Source of the DNA: Neobacillus kokaensis
GTDB taxonomy: Bacteria > Bacillota > Bacilli > Bacillales > Cytobacillaceae
Length of the DNA: 42,225 bases
Assembly: GCF_014656545.1 (NCBI RefSeq)
Contig: NZ_BNDS01000028.1
Coordinates: 346-42,570, forward strand
Direction: 5' to 3'
Of the stretch, positions 8,589-15,640 are shown in pieces. Made by a program: the position numbers and the translations under genes. The notes beneath the pieces are model-generated. The model saw nothing but the letters and a program-made list of their open reading frames with translations. It was not told the DNA's origin and made no database searches. Each line of letters opens with the position of its first letter. Within the stretch, counting starts at the first letter, position 1.

Positions 8589-9095
8589 CTATTTAATATG
8601 AAGGACCATATATTCTTCGTCATAGTAGGTGTTGTTGATTTTAAGGGCTTTTTCTTCGTATCCAAATGTTTGAAACCCTAGTTTGGTATAGAGTTTTTTT
8701 GCTTTTTCGTTGCTGGCGTTTACAGTTAAATTGATTTTCTCTATAGCTTCAATTGTTTTTGCTTTTTCGATGGCTGCGGTAAGCAATCCCGTTCCTGCCC
8801 CAAGACCTTGTTTTTCAGGTGTTACGTAAACGGCGAAAATGTTGGCTTTATGCTGTATTTTAACGGAACTTTCATGGAGTAACGTACCCATGCCAATTAT
8901 TTTCTGGCCGTCAAAGGCACCGAATGTGTAGTTACCCGCTGTGGATAGATTTCTTGCCACCTGATCAATCGGGGTCTCTCTCTTTGCCGCTTCCTCATAA
9001 CTGGTTAAAAATGCTTCCGGATTTTGTTTTAAGGCCTCAAGCCTTAATTCCCAATAGTCTTGTGCATCGGTCGGAGTTAATAGTCTAATTTCCAA
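8589..9095 (-). CDS. GNAT-family N-acetyltransferase
   Basis: 168 aa from TTG 9095, preceded by AGGGGGA. GNAT fold: acetyl-CoA binding motif A at VYVTPEKQGLGAGTGLLTAAI (Q-x-x-G-x-G), then INLTVNASNEKAKKLYTKLGF, the usual N-x-x-A-x-x-x-Y-x-x-x-G-F. Substrate unknown; length is normal. It lies 19 bp downstream of the HD-domain gene on the same strand, so the two may form an operon. Confidence 0.85.
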   Translation of the reverse strand: MEIRLLTPTDAQDYWELRLEALKQNPEAFLTSYEEAAKRETPIDQVARNLSTAGNYTFGAFDGQKIIGMGTLLHESSVKIQHKANIFAVYVTPEKQGLGAGTGLLTAAIEKAKTIEAIEKINLTVNASNEKAKKLYTKLGFQTFGYEEKALKINNTYYDEEYMVLHIK

Positions 9096-9114
9096 AATTA
9101 TTCCCCCTAGATTC

Positions 9115-9654
9115 CTAACTAAATAATTGAGTAACTTCTTTTTCTAATTCGTCTACTAGGTTGAAACTTCCTTTATATCTCAGACTTTCTATGATATTTG
9201 TGTAATACCATTTCTGCTGTTCTCTGCCGCGCTTAAACCTTATCCAAACTTCTTCTGCATAATATTCGTAATCATTAATAATTGAACGAATATTATCCAG
9301 CTTATCAGCACAGGCTACGACTCGGATATCAATGGAGGCAGTTTTCAGAAACTCAATCGAATGTTCCTTCCGCTCTTCCCACGACCTCGACTTATCCGGC
9401 TCCGAGCAACCAGCCACAATTCCAGCTATCTGATGGCCAAACTCCCGTTCAATATCCTCTAATGTGAGTTCAGTGTCCTCAACAGTATCATGCAGGATTC
9501 CCGCCGCAACCACTTGATCACTATACCTAGCCTTCAGTAAAATCATCCCAACCCCAACCGGATGAACGATATACGGAATATCCGTCCCTTTCCGATATTG
9601 CCGATCATGTGCTTTACCCGCAATCTGAATCGCTTTATCTATCACATCCATCAT
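9115..9654 (-). CDS. HD-domain phosphohydrolase related to (p)ppGpp hydrolases
   Basis: 179 aa. Metal-binding HD-type residues are visible: His in YIVHPVGV, the HD pair in GILHDTVEDTELT, and Asp in ADKLDNIRSI. This matches the hydrolase half of RelA/SpoT and stand-alone Mesh1-like proteins; no synthetase or TGS domain is present. A role in hydrolysing (p)ppGpp or a related nucleotide is inferred from the fold. AGGGTGG precedes ATG 9654. Confidence 0.82.
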   Translation of the reverse strand: MMDVIDKAIQIAGKAHDRQYRKGTDIPYIVHPVGVGMILLKARYSDQVVAAGILHDTVEDTELTLEDIEREFGHQIAGIVAGCSEPDKSRSWEERKEHSIEFLKTASIDIRVVACADKLDNIRSIINDYEYYAEEVWIRFKRGREQQKWYYTNIIESLRYKGSFNLVDELEKEVTQLFS

Positions 9655-9702
9655 AAACCACCCTTCACTACATTTTACCTATTTTACCATTAATTTTAAA
9701 AA

Positions 9703-9747
9703 GGGTGTCAGGCACCATGTGAAAAATTCACATGGTGCCTAACACCC
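9703..9747. repeat. Imperfect palindrome of the GTGTCAGGCACC family
   Basis: Two 21-bp arms (GGGTGTCAGGCACC then ATGTGAA, and the complement) with a 3-nt centre and one mismatch (CCTAACAC instead of CCTGACAC). It stands between the HD gene start and the MFS gene stop. Confidence 0.88.
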
Positions 9748-9760
9748 AAACTACAACTAC

Positions 9761-11002
9761 CTAAGCCCTTTCGCTCTTTTTCAAAACAGCTTCTCCTTTG
9801 AATAATGGAACAAGGAAAAGGATGCCTATAATGAATAGGAGAGCGGTTGTTTCGTACATAGCCACTAGTGAAAATGTCTTTTTCAACCAGCCGCTCGCTG
9901 TCATCGTGATGACCATGGTTCCCATGAAGATTGGGTTTAAGATCCCATTAACACGGCCAATAAAAGCAGCGTCCGTGTTTTTCAAAATCATCGTATTGAT
10001 TCCAATATGAATACACGGCATGAACAGTCCGCTAAAAAATTCCGCCGTCAAGGTCAGCCAGAACGTTTCAGATAATCCCATCACAAAAAATCCGATGGCA
10101 CTCACCGTCATTCCTAATGCAAGCAGGATTTGCGGCGGTGTTTTTTTAGCAATTCCTACTGTCAAACCGCCCCCTAAAATCATCCCGGTTCCAAATGCCG
10201 CCATCAGCCATTGCAGCTGCTCCTTCGGCAGCCCAAGCTGTTCAGTCACAAGAAAAACAGCAAGCGGCTGCGTTAGGCCTAATGCCAATCCAGCAGCGGC
10301 AAAGCAGCCGCCTAGTAAGGTGAGCGCACGGCTGTTCCACACATACCTGAACCCAGCCTTCATTTCTTGGATAATCGTAGAATCCTCCGCTTTCTCCTCG
10401 AGCTCATAATCAGCTGGCAGTAAAAATAAAATCCCCGCCGAAAGCAAGAACGCAACACCCATAATGGCGATTGCCACATCAATACCGAAATGCTGGTACA
10501 CAAAAGTTCCTAGAACTGGACCGAGAATCATAAACAGGGCAAATATCGTTTGATAAATTGACATCCCCATTTGAATTAACTCTTCCTTCACATGGAGCTT
10601 AAACAGTTTCATCCCCGAAGGCTGTGAAAACTGTGACAGAATCGAAGACACTAACGTGGCGAAAAAAATCACTTTCCAGCTTCCAAAAACAAGGGCCAAA
10701 AGTACCACAAAAATTGAAACGGCACTTAGAAAGTCACACCAGATCATCGTCCGTTTTGGCTTCCAGCGGTCGGCGAAAGTACCTCCGATAAAAGAAAATA
10801 GAAAAATTGGGGCAAACTCTGCGACTGAAATAAGTGATACTGCCACAGGGTCTTCATTTGTTTTTTCCACAACAAATAGCAAGATTGAGTAATTTCTTAC
10901 CCATATACCAATTTGCAGGAAAAATGTCGAAAGCAGCAATGTTTGAATTACTTTATTCCTAAACAATGCTCCTATCGTTACATTTGAATTTACTTGTTCC
11001 AT
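9761..11002 (-). CDS. MFS exporter (MFS_3 / drug-efflux type)
   Basis: 413 aa from ATG 11002, directly after GGAGG with a 7-nt gap. Twelve hydrophobic segments; the loop 2-3 signature GGTFADRWKPKRTM (G-x-x-x-D-R-x-x-R/K-R) and the second-half pattern support a proton-driven major facilitator exporter like macrolide or siderophore exporters. The substrate is not visible. The frame is open upstream to another ATG at 11068, so an N-terminally extended form is possible. The leader at 11003-11190 can fold to hide the ribosome site and to terminate transcription, which suggests drug-inducible expression. Confidence 0.87.
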   Translation of the reverse strand: MEQVNSNVTIGALFRNKVIQTLLLSTFFLQIGIWVRNYSILLFVVEKTNEDPVAVSLISVAEFAPIFLFSFIGGTFADRWKPKRTMIWCDFLSAVSIFVVLLALVFGSWKVIFFATLVSSILSQFSQPSGMKLFKLHVKEELIQMGMSIYQTIFALFMILGPVLGTFVYQHFGIDVAIAIMGVAFLLSAGILFLLPADYELEEKAEDSTIIQEMKAGFRYVWNSRALTLLGGCFAAAGLALGLTQPLAVFLVTEQLGLPKEQLQWLMAAFGTGMILGGGLTVGIAKKTPPQILLALGMTVSAIGFFVMGLSETFWLTLTAEFFSGLFMPCIHIGINTMILKNTDAAFIGRVNGILNPIFMGTMVITMTASGWLKKTFSLVAMYETTALLFIIGILFLVPLFKGEAVLKKSERA

Positions 11003-11043
11003 AAAAAAACCTCCATATCCACTAGATCTGGACAGGAGGTTTT
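11003..11043 (-). promoter_or_regulatory. Hairpin masking the MFS ribosome binding site
   Basis: In the minus-strand transcript AAAACCTCC (11043-11035) pairs with GGAGGTTTT (11014-11006), with an inner TCCA/TGGA pair and a 7-nt loop. The 3' arm contains the GGAGG of the MFS gene and runs into seven T, so the hairpin could block ribosomes and also terminate transcription. Confidence 0.75.
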
Positions 11044-11058
11044 GGCACAAAAAGACAT

Positions 11059-11081
11059 AGTACATCACTGTGTGATGTACT
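11059..11081. promoter_or_regulatory. 10-bp inverted repeat in the MFS leader
   Basis: AGTACATCAC-TGT-GTGATGTACT is a perfect 10-bp inverted repeat with 3-nt centre. It may be an RNA hairpin of the leader or an operator for a dimeric repressor. The upstream in-frame ATG (11068) lies inside it. Confidence 0.65.
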
Positions 11082-11094
11082 TGTATATAAAAAT

Positions 11095-11171
11095 GGCCGC
11101 ACTAATCCTATCCAGAATAAATTTCGTTTGATCCGAATTGTTTCTAAATTAGGATTAGTTGTTCATCGGCC
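11095..11171 (-). promoter_or_regulatory. Candidate attenuator: long-range stem with 3-codon upstream ORF
   Basis: In the minus-strand transcript GGCCG and ACTAATCCTA (11171-11150) pair with TAGGATTAGT and CGGCC (11110-11095), and ATTTTTATA follows, giving a terminator-like shape with a 39-nt loop. A short frame ATG AAC AAC TAA (11166-11155) after AAAGGG sits inside the 5' arm, so a ribosome on it would prevent the stem. TTGAAA-N17-TAATAT upstream (around 11206-11234) is a plausible promoter. This layout is typical of ribosome-mediated attenuation of antibiotic-resistance genes. Confidence 0.6.
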
Positions 11172-11346
11172 CTTTGGTCAGTCCTTTCAAAATTAACGTA
11201 ATTATATATTACTGGATTTGTTTTTCACTTTCAAGGTTTTTTTTGTAATTTTGTGGAATTTAGGGATCAAAGGGCAAGGGTTGGGTCAAATGCTAAAAAA
11301 AGTAATATGATAATAATAAATAGTAGACAAGCAGGTGGTGAATGTT

Positions 11347-11964
11347 ATGGAATCGAAATGGCTGGAATGGGCAAAACAGCTGCAGTCCATTGCGCAGGCA
11401 GGATTAACCTATTCTAAAGATGTTTATGACCTTGAGCGATTTGAATTAATCAGAGAAATTAGCATCGACATTGTATCACAGCATACCGATTTGAAAAAAA
11501 ATGTTATCAAGGACTTGTTCGCCAATGAAACGGGCTATGCCACCCCAAAAGTAGATGTTCGGGCGATAGTTTTTAAAGATGGAAAGATTTTGATGGTTCA
11601 GGAGCGGGCGGAAGGTGATTGGTCACTGCCAGGAGGCTGGGCGGATATTGGCTTAACCCCAAGCGAAGTTGCTGTAAAAGAAGTAAAAGAAGAATCAGGC
11701 TATGATGTGCAACCAGTCAAACTGGTAGCTGTTACGGATAATAAATGTCACCCTCATCCTCCATCACTTTATCATGTTTATAAGCTGTTTATTCTCTGTG
11801 AGCTTATTGGCGGGCAGCCGGCGGAAAGCGTGGAAACTAGTGCTGTGAAGTTTTTTGCCGAAAATGACCTCCCTCCGCTATCTGCAGCAAGGAATACGAA
11901 ATCGCAAATTGAGATGGCCTTTCAATTTTTAAAAAATCCTGAGCAACCAATTTATTTGGATTAA
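11347..11964 (+). CDS. Nudix hydrolase with an N-terminal Nudix_N domain
   Basis: 205 aa from ATG 11347 with AGGTGGTG 6 nt upstream; GTG codons at 11335/11338 are part of that site. Residues 1-60 match the helical extension found on ADP-ribose/nucleoside diphosphate Nudix enzymes. The Nudix box is GGWADIGLTPSEVAVKEVKE followed by ESGY, complete apart from Lys for the usual Arg in REUxEE. It would hydrolyse an X-linked nucleoside diphosphate; the exact substrate cannot be told. It diverges from the MFS leader. Confidence 0.88.
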   Translation: MESKWLEWAKQLQSIAQAGLTYSKDVYDLERFELIREISIDIVSQHTDLKKNVIKDLFANETGYATPKVDVRAIVFKDGKILMVQERAEGDWSLPGGWADIGLTPSEVAVKEVKEESGYDVQPVKLVAVTDNKCHPHPPSLYHVYKLFILCELIGGQPAESVETSAVKFFAENDLPPLSAARNTKSQIEMAFQFLKNPEQPIYLD

Positions 11965-12001
11965 AAACACACCGTTCAAGTTAATCTGGACGGTGTGTTT
12001 T
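11963..12001 (+). terminator. Terminator after the Nudix gene
   Basis: AAAACACACCGTTC and its complement GGACGGTGTGTTTT form a stem of about 12 bp with T tail. A-runs on the left make it usable for the opposite gene at 12002 as well. Confidence 0.85.
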
Positions 12002-12421
12002 CTAGTCTGAAGATTCTTCTTTTTGCCGTTCTGATAAGACATCTTGAATAATTTCCATATGAAATGCAGCCCAGGCCTTTTCACTAAAGTGGAGAATCAC
12101 GCTTATGATTAGAACTAGCAGGTAGACAAAACCAAAAATCACCCAAAGCAAACTGCCTAATATGTCAGTGATTTGCTTTGAGAACATGAGCAGCAGCCAC
12201 GGAAAAGAAGTGACAAAAATCAGAACAAAACCTGACCCATTCTTTTCTTTTACCATTCGATAATAGATTAGTCTGAGTGCACTGCTTTCCAACGAATGAT
12301 AAAAGCGGATGATCTCTTCTATTTCTTTAAGCTCCTTTAATTGGCTGACCGCTGCTTTTTTATGTACTGTTTTTTGCAGTTTCAGATAGACCCTGTGGGC
12401 ATCCCCTCGGAATGAATACAT
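12002..12421 (-). CDS. Unrecognised membrane protein with two helices
   Basis: 139 aa from ATG 12421, with AAGGAG about 10 nt upstream; the frame is open further to 12493 without a better site. A basic, probably helical N-terminal part (HRVYLKLQKTVHKKAAVSQL) precedes two membrane helices (VLIFVTSFPWLLLMF and WVIFGFVYLLVLIISVILHF) and a charged tail ending ERQKEESSD. I do not recognise the family. It is monocistronic and lies downstream of the Mrp operon on the same strand, separated by repeat array D. Confidence 0.65.
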   Translation of the reverse strand: MYSFRGDAHRVYLKLQKTVHKKAAVSQLKELKEIEEIIRFYHSLESSALRLIYYRMVKEKNGSGFVLIFVTSFPWLLLMFSKQITDILGSLLWVIFGFVYLLVLIISVILHFSEKAWAAFHMEIIQDVLSERQKEESSD

Positions 12422-12540
12422 AGTACAAGGGCTCCTTTTGAAAAGATTGCCTATAATACCAACGATATTAGAATGCATCCGTTTACCATTCAATATACAA
12501 AGAAAGAGCTTGGATTAAACTAAGCCCTAACCTCATTTGA

Positions 12541-12717
12541 CAGTACTTGCTCTCTGAATCGATTTTCATCCTAGAGGGCTGTAAACGCAACTCAATGCTT
12601 TTCTCTTCAGATTCATTTTTCCAACTCTTCGGCCGCGTAGTCACCTTCTACTCTACCCTCGGGTTCTCTTTTCGGCCTCTCCGGTCGCGTAGAAGCCTCG
12701 CTCGCTTCACATAACCA
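12541..12717 (+). repeat. ~52 bp tandem repeat array D, about three degenerate units
   Basis: CTTCGGCCGCGTAG (12627-12640) and CTCCGGTCGCGTAG (12679-12692) are 52 bp apart, and a weaker earlier pair (TCTCTGAATCGATTTTC at 12551, TCTTCAGATTCATTTTT about 52 bp later) extends it. The first clear unit holds GTAG-TCACCTT-CTAC, a 7-nt-loop hairpin, followed by TCTACCC. This segment is nearly the same as TTCGGGCACGTAGACTCCTT plus CTACGTTACC in array F at 28944, 16 kb away. No gene is seen here. Confidence 0.75.
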
Positions 12718-13080
12718 TCACACTCTCTCATCCCTCTCCAAATACTCCTTCAAATCATCGCGCACGCTGTCTTCCGCCATCGCAACACCACTGCGGTAAG
12801 CAGCACGGTTTAGCAGATGGGCGACAACAGGCGAGGTCAGAAACACAAAGAAGATCCCAAGAAGCAGTCGAATGCTGAAATAGCCATCTTCTATTAAAAA
12901 ATATAGAAACGTTCCCAATAAAATACATAGGACACCTAAATTGGCGCTTTTTGAAACTGCATGGGCGCGGGTATATACATCAGGGAAGCGAATTAACCCA
13001 ACCGCACTTAAAAAACTAAACACCACACCGATCAAAACAAGACCGCCGACAATCCACTCAATGTATCCGATTCCGTTCAA
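12718..13080 (-). CDS. mrpG: Mrp antiporter subunit G
   Basis: 120 aa from TTG 13080 after AAAGGGGTG; this overlaps the end of mrpF by 23 nt. Three membrane helices with the MrpG signature (SAVGLIRFPDVYTRAHAVSKSANLGV) and FVFLTSPVVAHLL. Small non-enzymatic subunit needed for assembly of the Mrp cation/proton antiporter. It is the last gene of the operon; no clear terminator follows, only repeat array D. Confidence 0.93.
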   Translation of the reverse strand: MNGIGYIEWIVGGLVLIGVVFSFLSAVGLIRFPDVYTRAHAVSKSANLGVLCILLGTFLYFLIEDGYFSIRLLLGIFFVFLTSPVVAHLLNRAAYRSGVAMAEDSVRDDLKEYLERDERV

Positions 13081-13342
13081 TAACCACACCCCTTTCCAAA
13101 AACCTAGCAAATGCAATTGTCCCGACAAACGAAAGAATCCCGATTAAGAGAATAATATCGAAAAAAGCATATGTTCTAAGAAATATTGATAAAATGGCAA
13201 TTCCCGCCAACAAATTGACACCGATATTATCGAGCGCCATCACCCGGTCAGGCATTGAGGGTCCCTTCACCACCCTATATAGTGCCGCTAGGATCGATAA
13301 TAATAGAAAAAATAAACAGCCAGATAAAAAGATTTGAAACAT
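13058..13342 (-). CDS. mrpF: Mrp antiporter subunit F
   Basis: 94 aa, three membrane helices, with the conserved RVVKGPSMPDRVMALDNIGVN that defines MrpF. Its ATG overlaps the mrpE stop (TAATG) and GGAAGGTG lies upstream. In B. subtilis MrpF has been linked to bile acid/sodium efflux, and it is required for the full Mrp complex. Confidence 0.93.
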   Translation of the reverse strand: MFQIFLSGCLFFLLLSILAALYRVVKGPSMPDRVMALDNIGVNLLAGIAILSIFLRTYAFFDIILLIGILSFVGTIAFARFLERGVVIERNRIH

Positions 13343-13818
13343 TATCGGGTCACCTTCCTAATCGCATGCTCGAATTTATTTTTCGAACTAATTACGGCTA
13401 TCACCGAATCCGGCAGATTTAAGGCATGGACATAAAACGCCTTTTTATCAGGAGTCACTTTCATGACCACTGATCCCGGGGTAAGTGTAATTAACAAAGC
13501 CAAAAGCGTTACTTCAAGGTCGGATTCAAGCTCCGTTTCAAGCCTGAAAATACCAGGTGTGATCTTAAGTCTCGGCCGGATAACATGACCAATCACATAA
13601 ATACTTGAGACTATGGACTCCCGAAAAAACACCCAAAACAAATAAACCGCGGCAAAGCACTTTTTCAAATAAAAGGATGACGGGAAAAAGCGACGTAAGA
13701 CAAAAACGATCAGAATCCCGACCAAATAGCCGCTGAAAAAGGACAACATACTCCACTCATCTTGGAGGAACATCCATAAAAAAGCGACTAACAAATTAAT
13801 CAAAACCTGAAGCGCCAT
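13342..13818 (-). CDS. mrpE: Mrp antiporter subunit E
   Basis: 158 aa, the usual MrpE length. Hydrophobic N-terminal helices (LINLLVAFLWMFL, FFSGYLVGILIVFVLRRFF), then a soluble C-terminal part with LLALLITLTPGSVVMKVTPD, conserved in MrpE/MnhE. It starts 3 nt after the mrpD stop with GGGGGA upstream. Confidence 0.94.
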   Translation of the reverse strand: MALQVLINLLVAFLWMFLQDEWSMLSFFSGYLVGILIVFVLRRFFPSSFYLKKCFAAVYLFWVFFRESIVSSIYVIGHVIRPRLKITPGIFRLETELESDLEVTLLALLITLTPGSVVMKVTPDKKAFYVHALNLPDSVIAVISSKNKFEHAIRKVTR

Positions 13819-13821
13819 TCA

Positions 13822-15306
13822 TCATTCCCCCAATCCTAAGACCGCTTTAATATACTGCGAAGGAACCAACAAGGTTTCAGCTGCAATCCTTACGTACGGC
13901 AGGATAACTTCAGCACCAAGCCCAAGCATAACTGACAAAGCTGTTAAACCGGAAATCGGCAGGACCAGTCCCTTTGTTGTGCCTTTTTCCTTCTCCTTGC
14001 TCAAGGTCGTTTCACCCCAAAAGACATTCATGAATACTTTCATTAGCGAATACAAAACCATTAAGCTCGTTAGTAACCCGACAGCCCCGAGCCAGAAATA
14101 TTCCGCCTGAAAGGTTCCTTTTGTGATGAAAATTTTCCCTACAAACCCGCTCAACGGCGGGATTCCAGCCAGTGAAAGGGCACTGATAAAGAACATCCAG
14201 CCTAAATAAGGGTGATAACGAATTAACCCGCTGACCTCATTCAAATTACTAGTACCTGTTAACCGAATAATTGCTCCGCCTATAAGGAAAATCAGCCCCT
14301 TGACGAGTATGTCGTGAAGAAGATAGAACACCGAACCCATGACCCCATCAGCAGTAAATGCGGCTAACCCGGCGATCACAAACCCCGCCCCGACAATCAC
14401 ATTATAGGTAAGAATTTTTTTAATATCAGAAAAAGCAACTGCTCCGAACGCGCCCAAAACCATCGTCGCTGCCCCAAGCACGCCAATGAACTGGTGAGTA
14501 ATTTGCGGTTCATGGTAAAAAATCAATGTAAACATGCGAAAAATCGTATAAAGCCCAACCTTCGTCAGCAGTGCTGCAAATATTGCAGCAATCGCTGTCG
14601 GCGGTGCACTGTACGACTCTGGCAGCCAAAAGAACAAGAACAGCGCTGATTTAATACTAAAGACAAGTAAAAATAAAAGCGCCACCGTTGTCATCAAACC
14701 TTCTTGGCCAACCTTGGCAACCACAACGGAAAGATGAGCGAAATTCAACGTCCCAGTTAAAGCATACAAATAGGCCACTGCGACCAAAAACAAGGATGAA
14801 GAAACGACATTTACCAAAATATATTTCAACGATTCCCGCAGCTGCCGCCCGGTCCCTCCGAGTGATATCAACACATAGGACGAAATCAGCATCACTTCAA
14901 AGCATACAAATAAATGAAATAAATCTCCCGTCAAAAACGACCCGTTCACCCCAGCGATTAAGAACAAAAACAACGGATAGAAATAATGCTCCTCCCTTTC
15001 GCGGCCAATCGACCGAAAGCTATAAAGCAAACAGAATAACGCAACTATACTTGCGCTTAATAGCAGGAGTGCTGCAAACATATCTGCCACAAAGCTGATG
15101 CCATACGGAGCAGGCCATCCTCCAGCTTGCAAAACTTGAATACCTACAGTTTCAATTTGTAAAATTAAAAAGATCGAAACTAATAAAAGTGCAAATAATG
15201 CCAGAACACTGAGCAAACGGTGAAGGCGGATTTTTTTTCGAAACAACACCATCATTAATCCTGCAATGACAGGAATAATAACTGGCAGAATTACTACATT
15301 ATTCAT
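13822..15306 (-). CDS. mrpD: Mrp antiporter subunit D (NuoL/M/N-like)
   Basis: 494 aa from ATG 15306, which overlaps the mrpC stop; an in-frame ATG at 15330 would add eight residues but lies within mrpC. About 14 membrane helices homologous to proton-pumping subunits of complex I, with HLFVCFEVMLISSYVLI (membrane glutamate), LPESYSAPPTAIAAIFAALLTKVG (lysine) and HDILVKGLIFLIGG. It provides one of the ion/proton paths of the antiporter. Confidence 0.95.
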   Translation of the reverse strand: MNNVVILPVIIPVIAGLMMVLFRKKIRLHRLLSVLALFALLLVSIFLILQIETVGIQVLQAGGWPAPYGISFVADMFAALLLLSASIVALFCLLYSFRSIGREREEHYFYPLFLFLIAGVNGSFLTGDLFHLFVCFEVMLISSYVLISLGGTGRQLRESLKYILVNVVSSSLFLVAVAYLYALTGTLNFAHLSVVVAKVGQEGLMTTVALLFLLVFSIKSALFLFFWLPESYSAPPTAIAAIFAALLTKVGLYTIFRMFTLIFYHEPQITHQFIGVLGAATMVLGAFGAVAFSDIKKILTYNVIVGAGFVIAGLAAFTADGVMGSVFYLLHDILVKGLIFLIGGAIIRLTGTSNLNEVSGLIRYHPYLGWMFFISALSLAGIPPLSGFVGKIFITKGTFQAEYFWLGAVGLLTSLMVLYSLMKVFMNVFWGETTLSKEKEKGTTKGLVLPISGLTALSVMLGLGAEVILPYVRIAAETLLVPSQYIKAVLGLGE

Positions 15307-15640
15307 CGGCGGTCCCCCGCATTTCCTCAATATCCACTGTCCCTAATGTTTTATAAGCACGATAGCTTAACACGAGAAACAAGGCGGTAACGGCGAAGTT
15401 AATAACGATTGACGTTAAAATCAGCGCCTGCGGCAGGGAATCCGTGAAGGCCGCGAAGCTTTCACCAAGAAGCGGCGGTCCCCCGTTTTTCAAGCCGCCC
15501 ATCGTTAAAATCAGCAGGTGGACGCCATGAGTAATAATTGAAGTGCCCAATATAATCCGCATTAAATTTTTCGATAAAATTAAATACGTTCCAATCGTAA
15601 AAAACAAACCTACGAGCAGTGACATGAGTATTTCCATCAT
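15299..15640 (-). CDS. mrpC: Mrp antiporter subunit C (NuoK-like)
   Basis: 113 aa, same length as B. subtilis MrpC. Three membrane helices with GTYLILSKNLMRIILGTSIITHGVHLLI and LPQALILTSIVINFAVTALFLVL, the NuoK-like core. It overlaps the end of mrpA-B by 4 nt (ATGA region at 15637-15640) with GTGAGGAT as ribosome site. Confidence 0.95.
   Translation of the reverse strand: MMEILMSLLVGLFFTIGTYLILSKNLMRIILGTSIITHGVHLLILTMGGLKNGGPPLLGESFAAFTDSLPQALILTSIVINFAVTALFLVLSYRAYKTLGTVDIEEMRGTADE

Noticed and set aside
9282..9467. Plus-strand frames opposite the HD and other genes
   Set aside because: Antisense shadows of well-supported genes without ribosome sites.
8034..9654. Toxin-antitoxin or phage-defence module (small membrane protein, acetyltransferase, HD protein)
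   Set aside because: The acetyltransferase has no DUF1778-type partner, and the HD protein is a normal Mesh1-like hydrolase; no linked defence genes.
11003..11200. T-box or known metabolite riboswitch before the MFS gene
   Set aside because: The T-box sequence and known aptamer cores are absent; the tiny upstream ORF and stems fit attenuation better.
12617..12720. Read-through of the mrpG stop giving a charged tail (EASEASTRPERPKREPEGRV)
   Set aside because: The region is explained by the 52-bp array D, homologous to array F; the open frame is likely chance.
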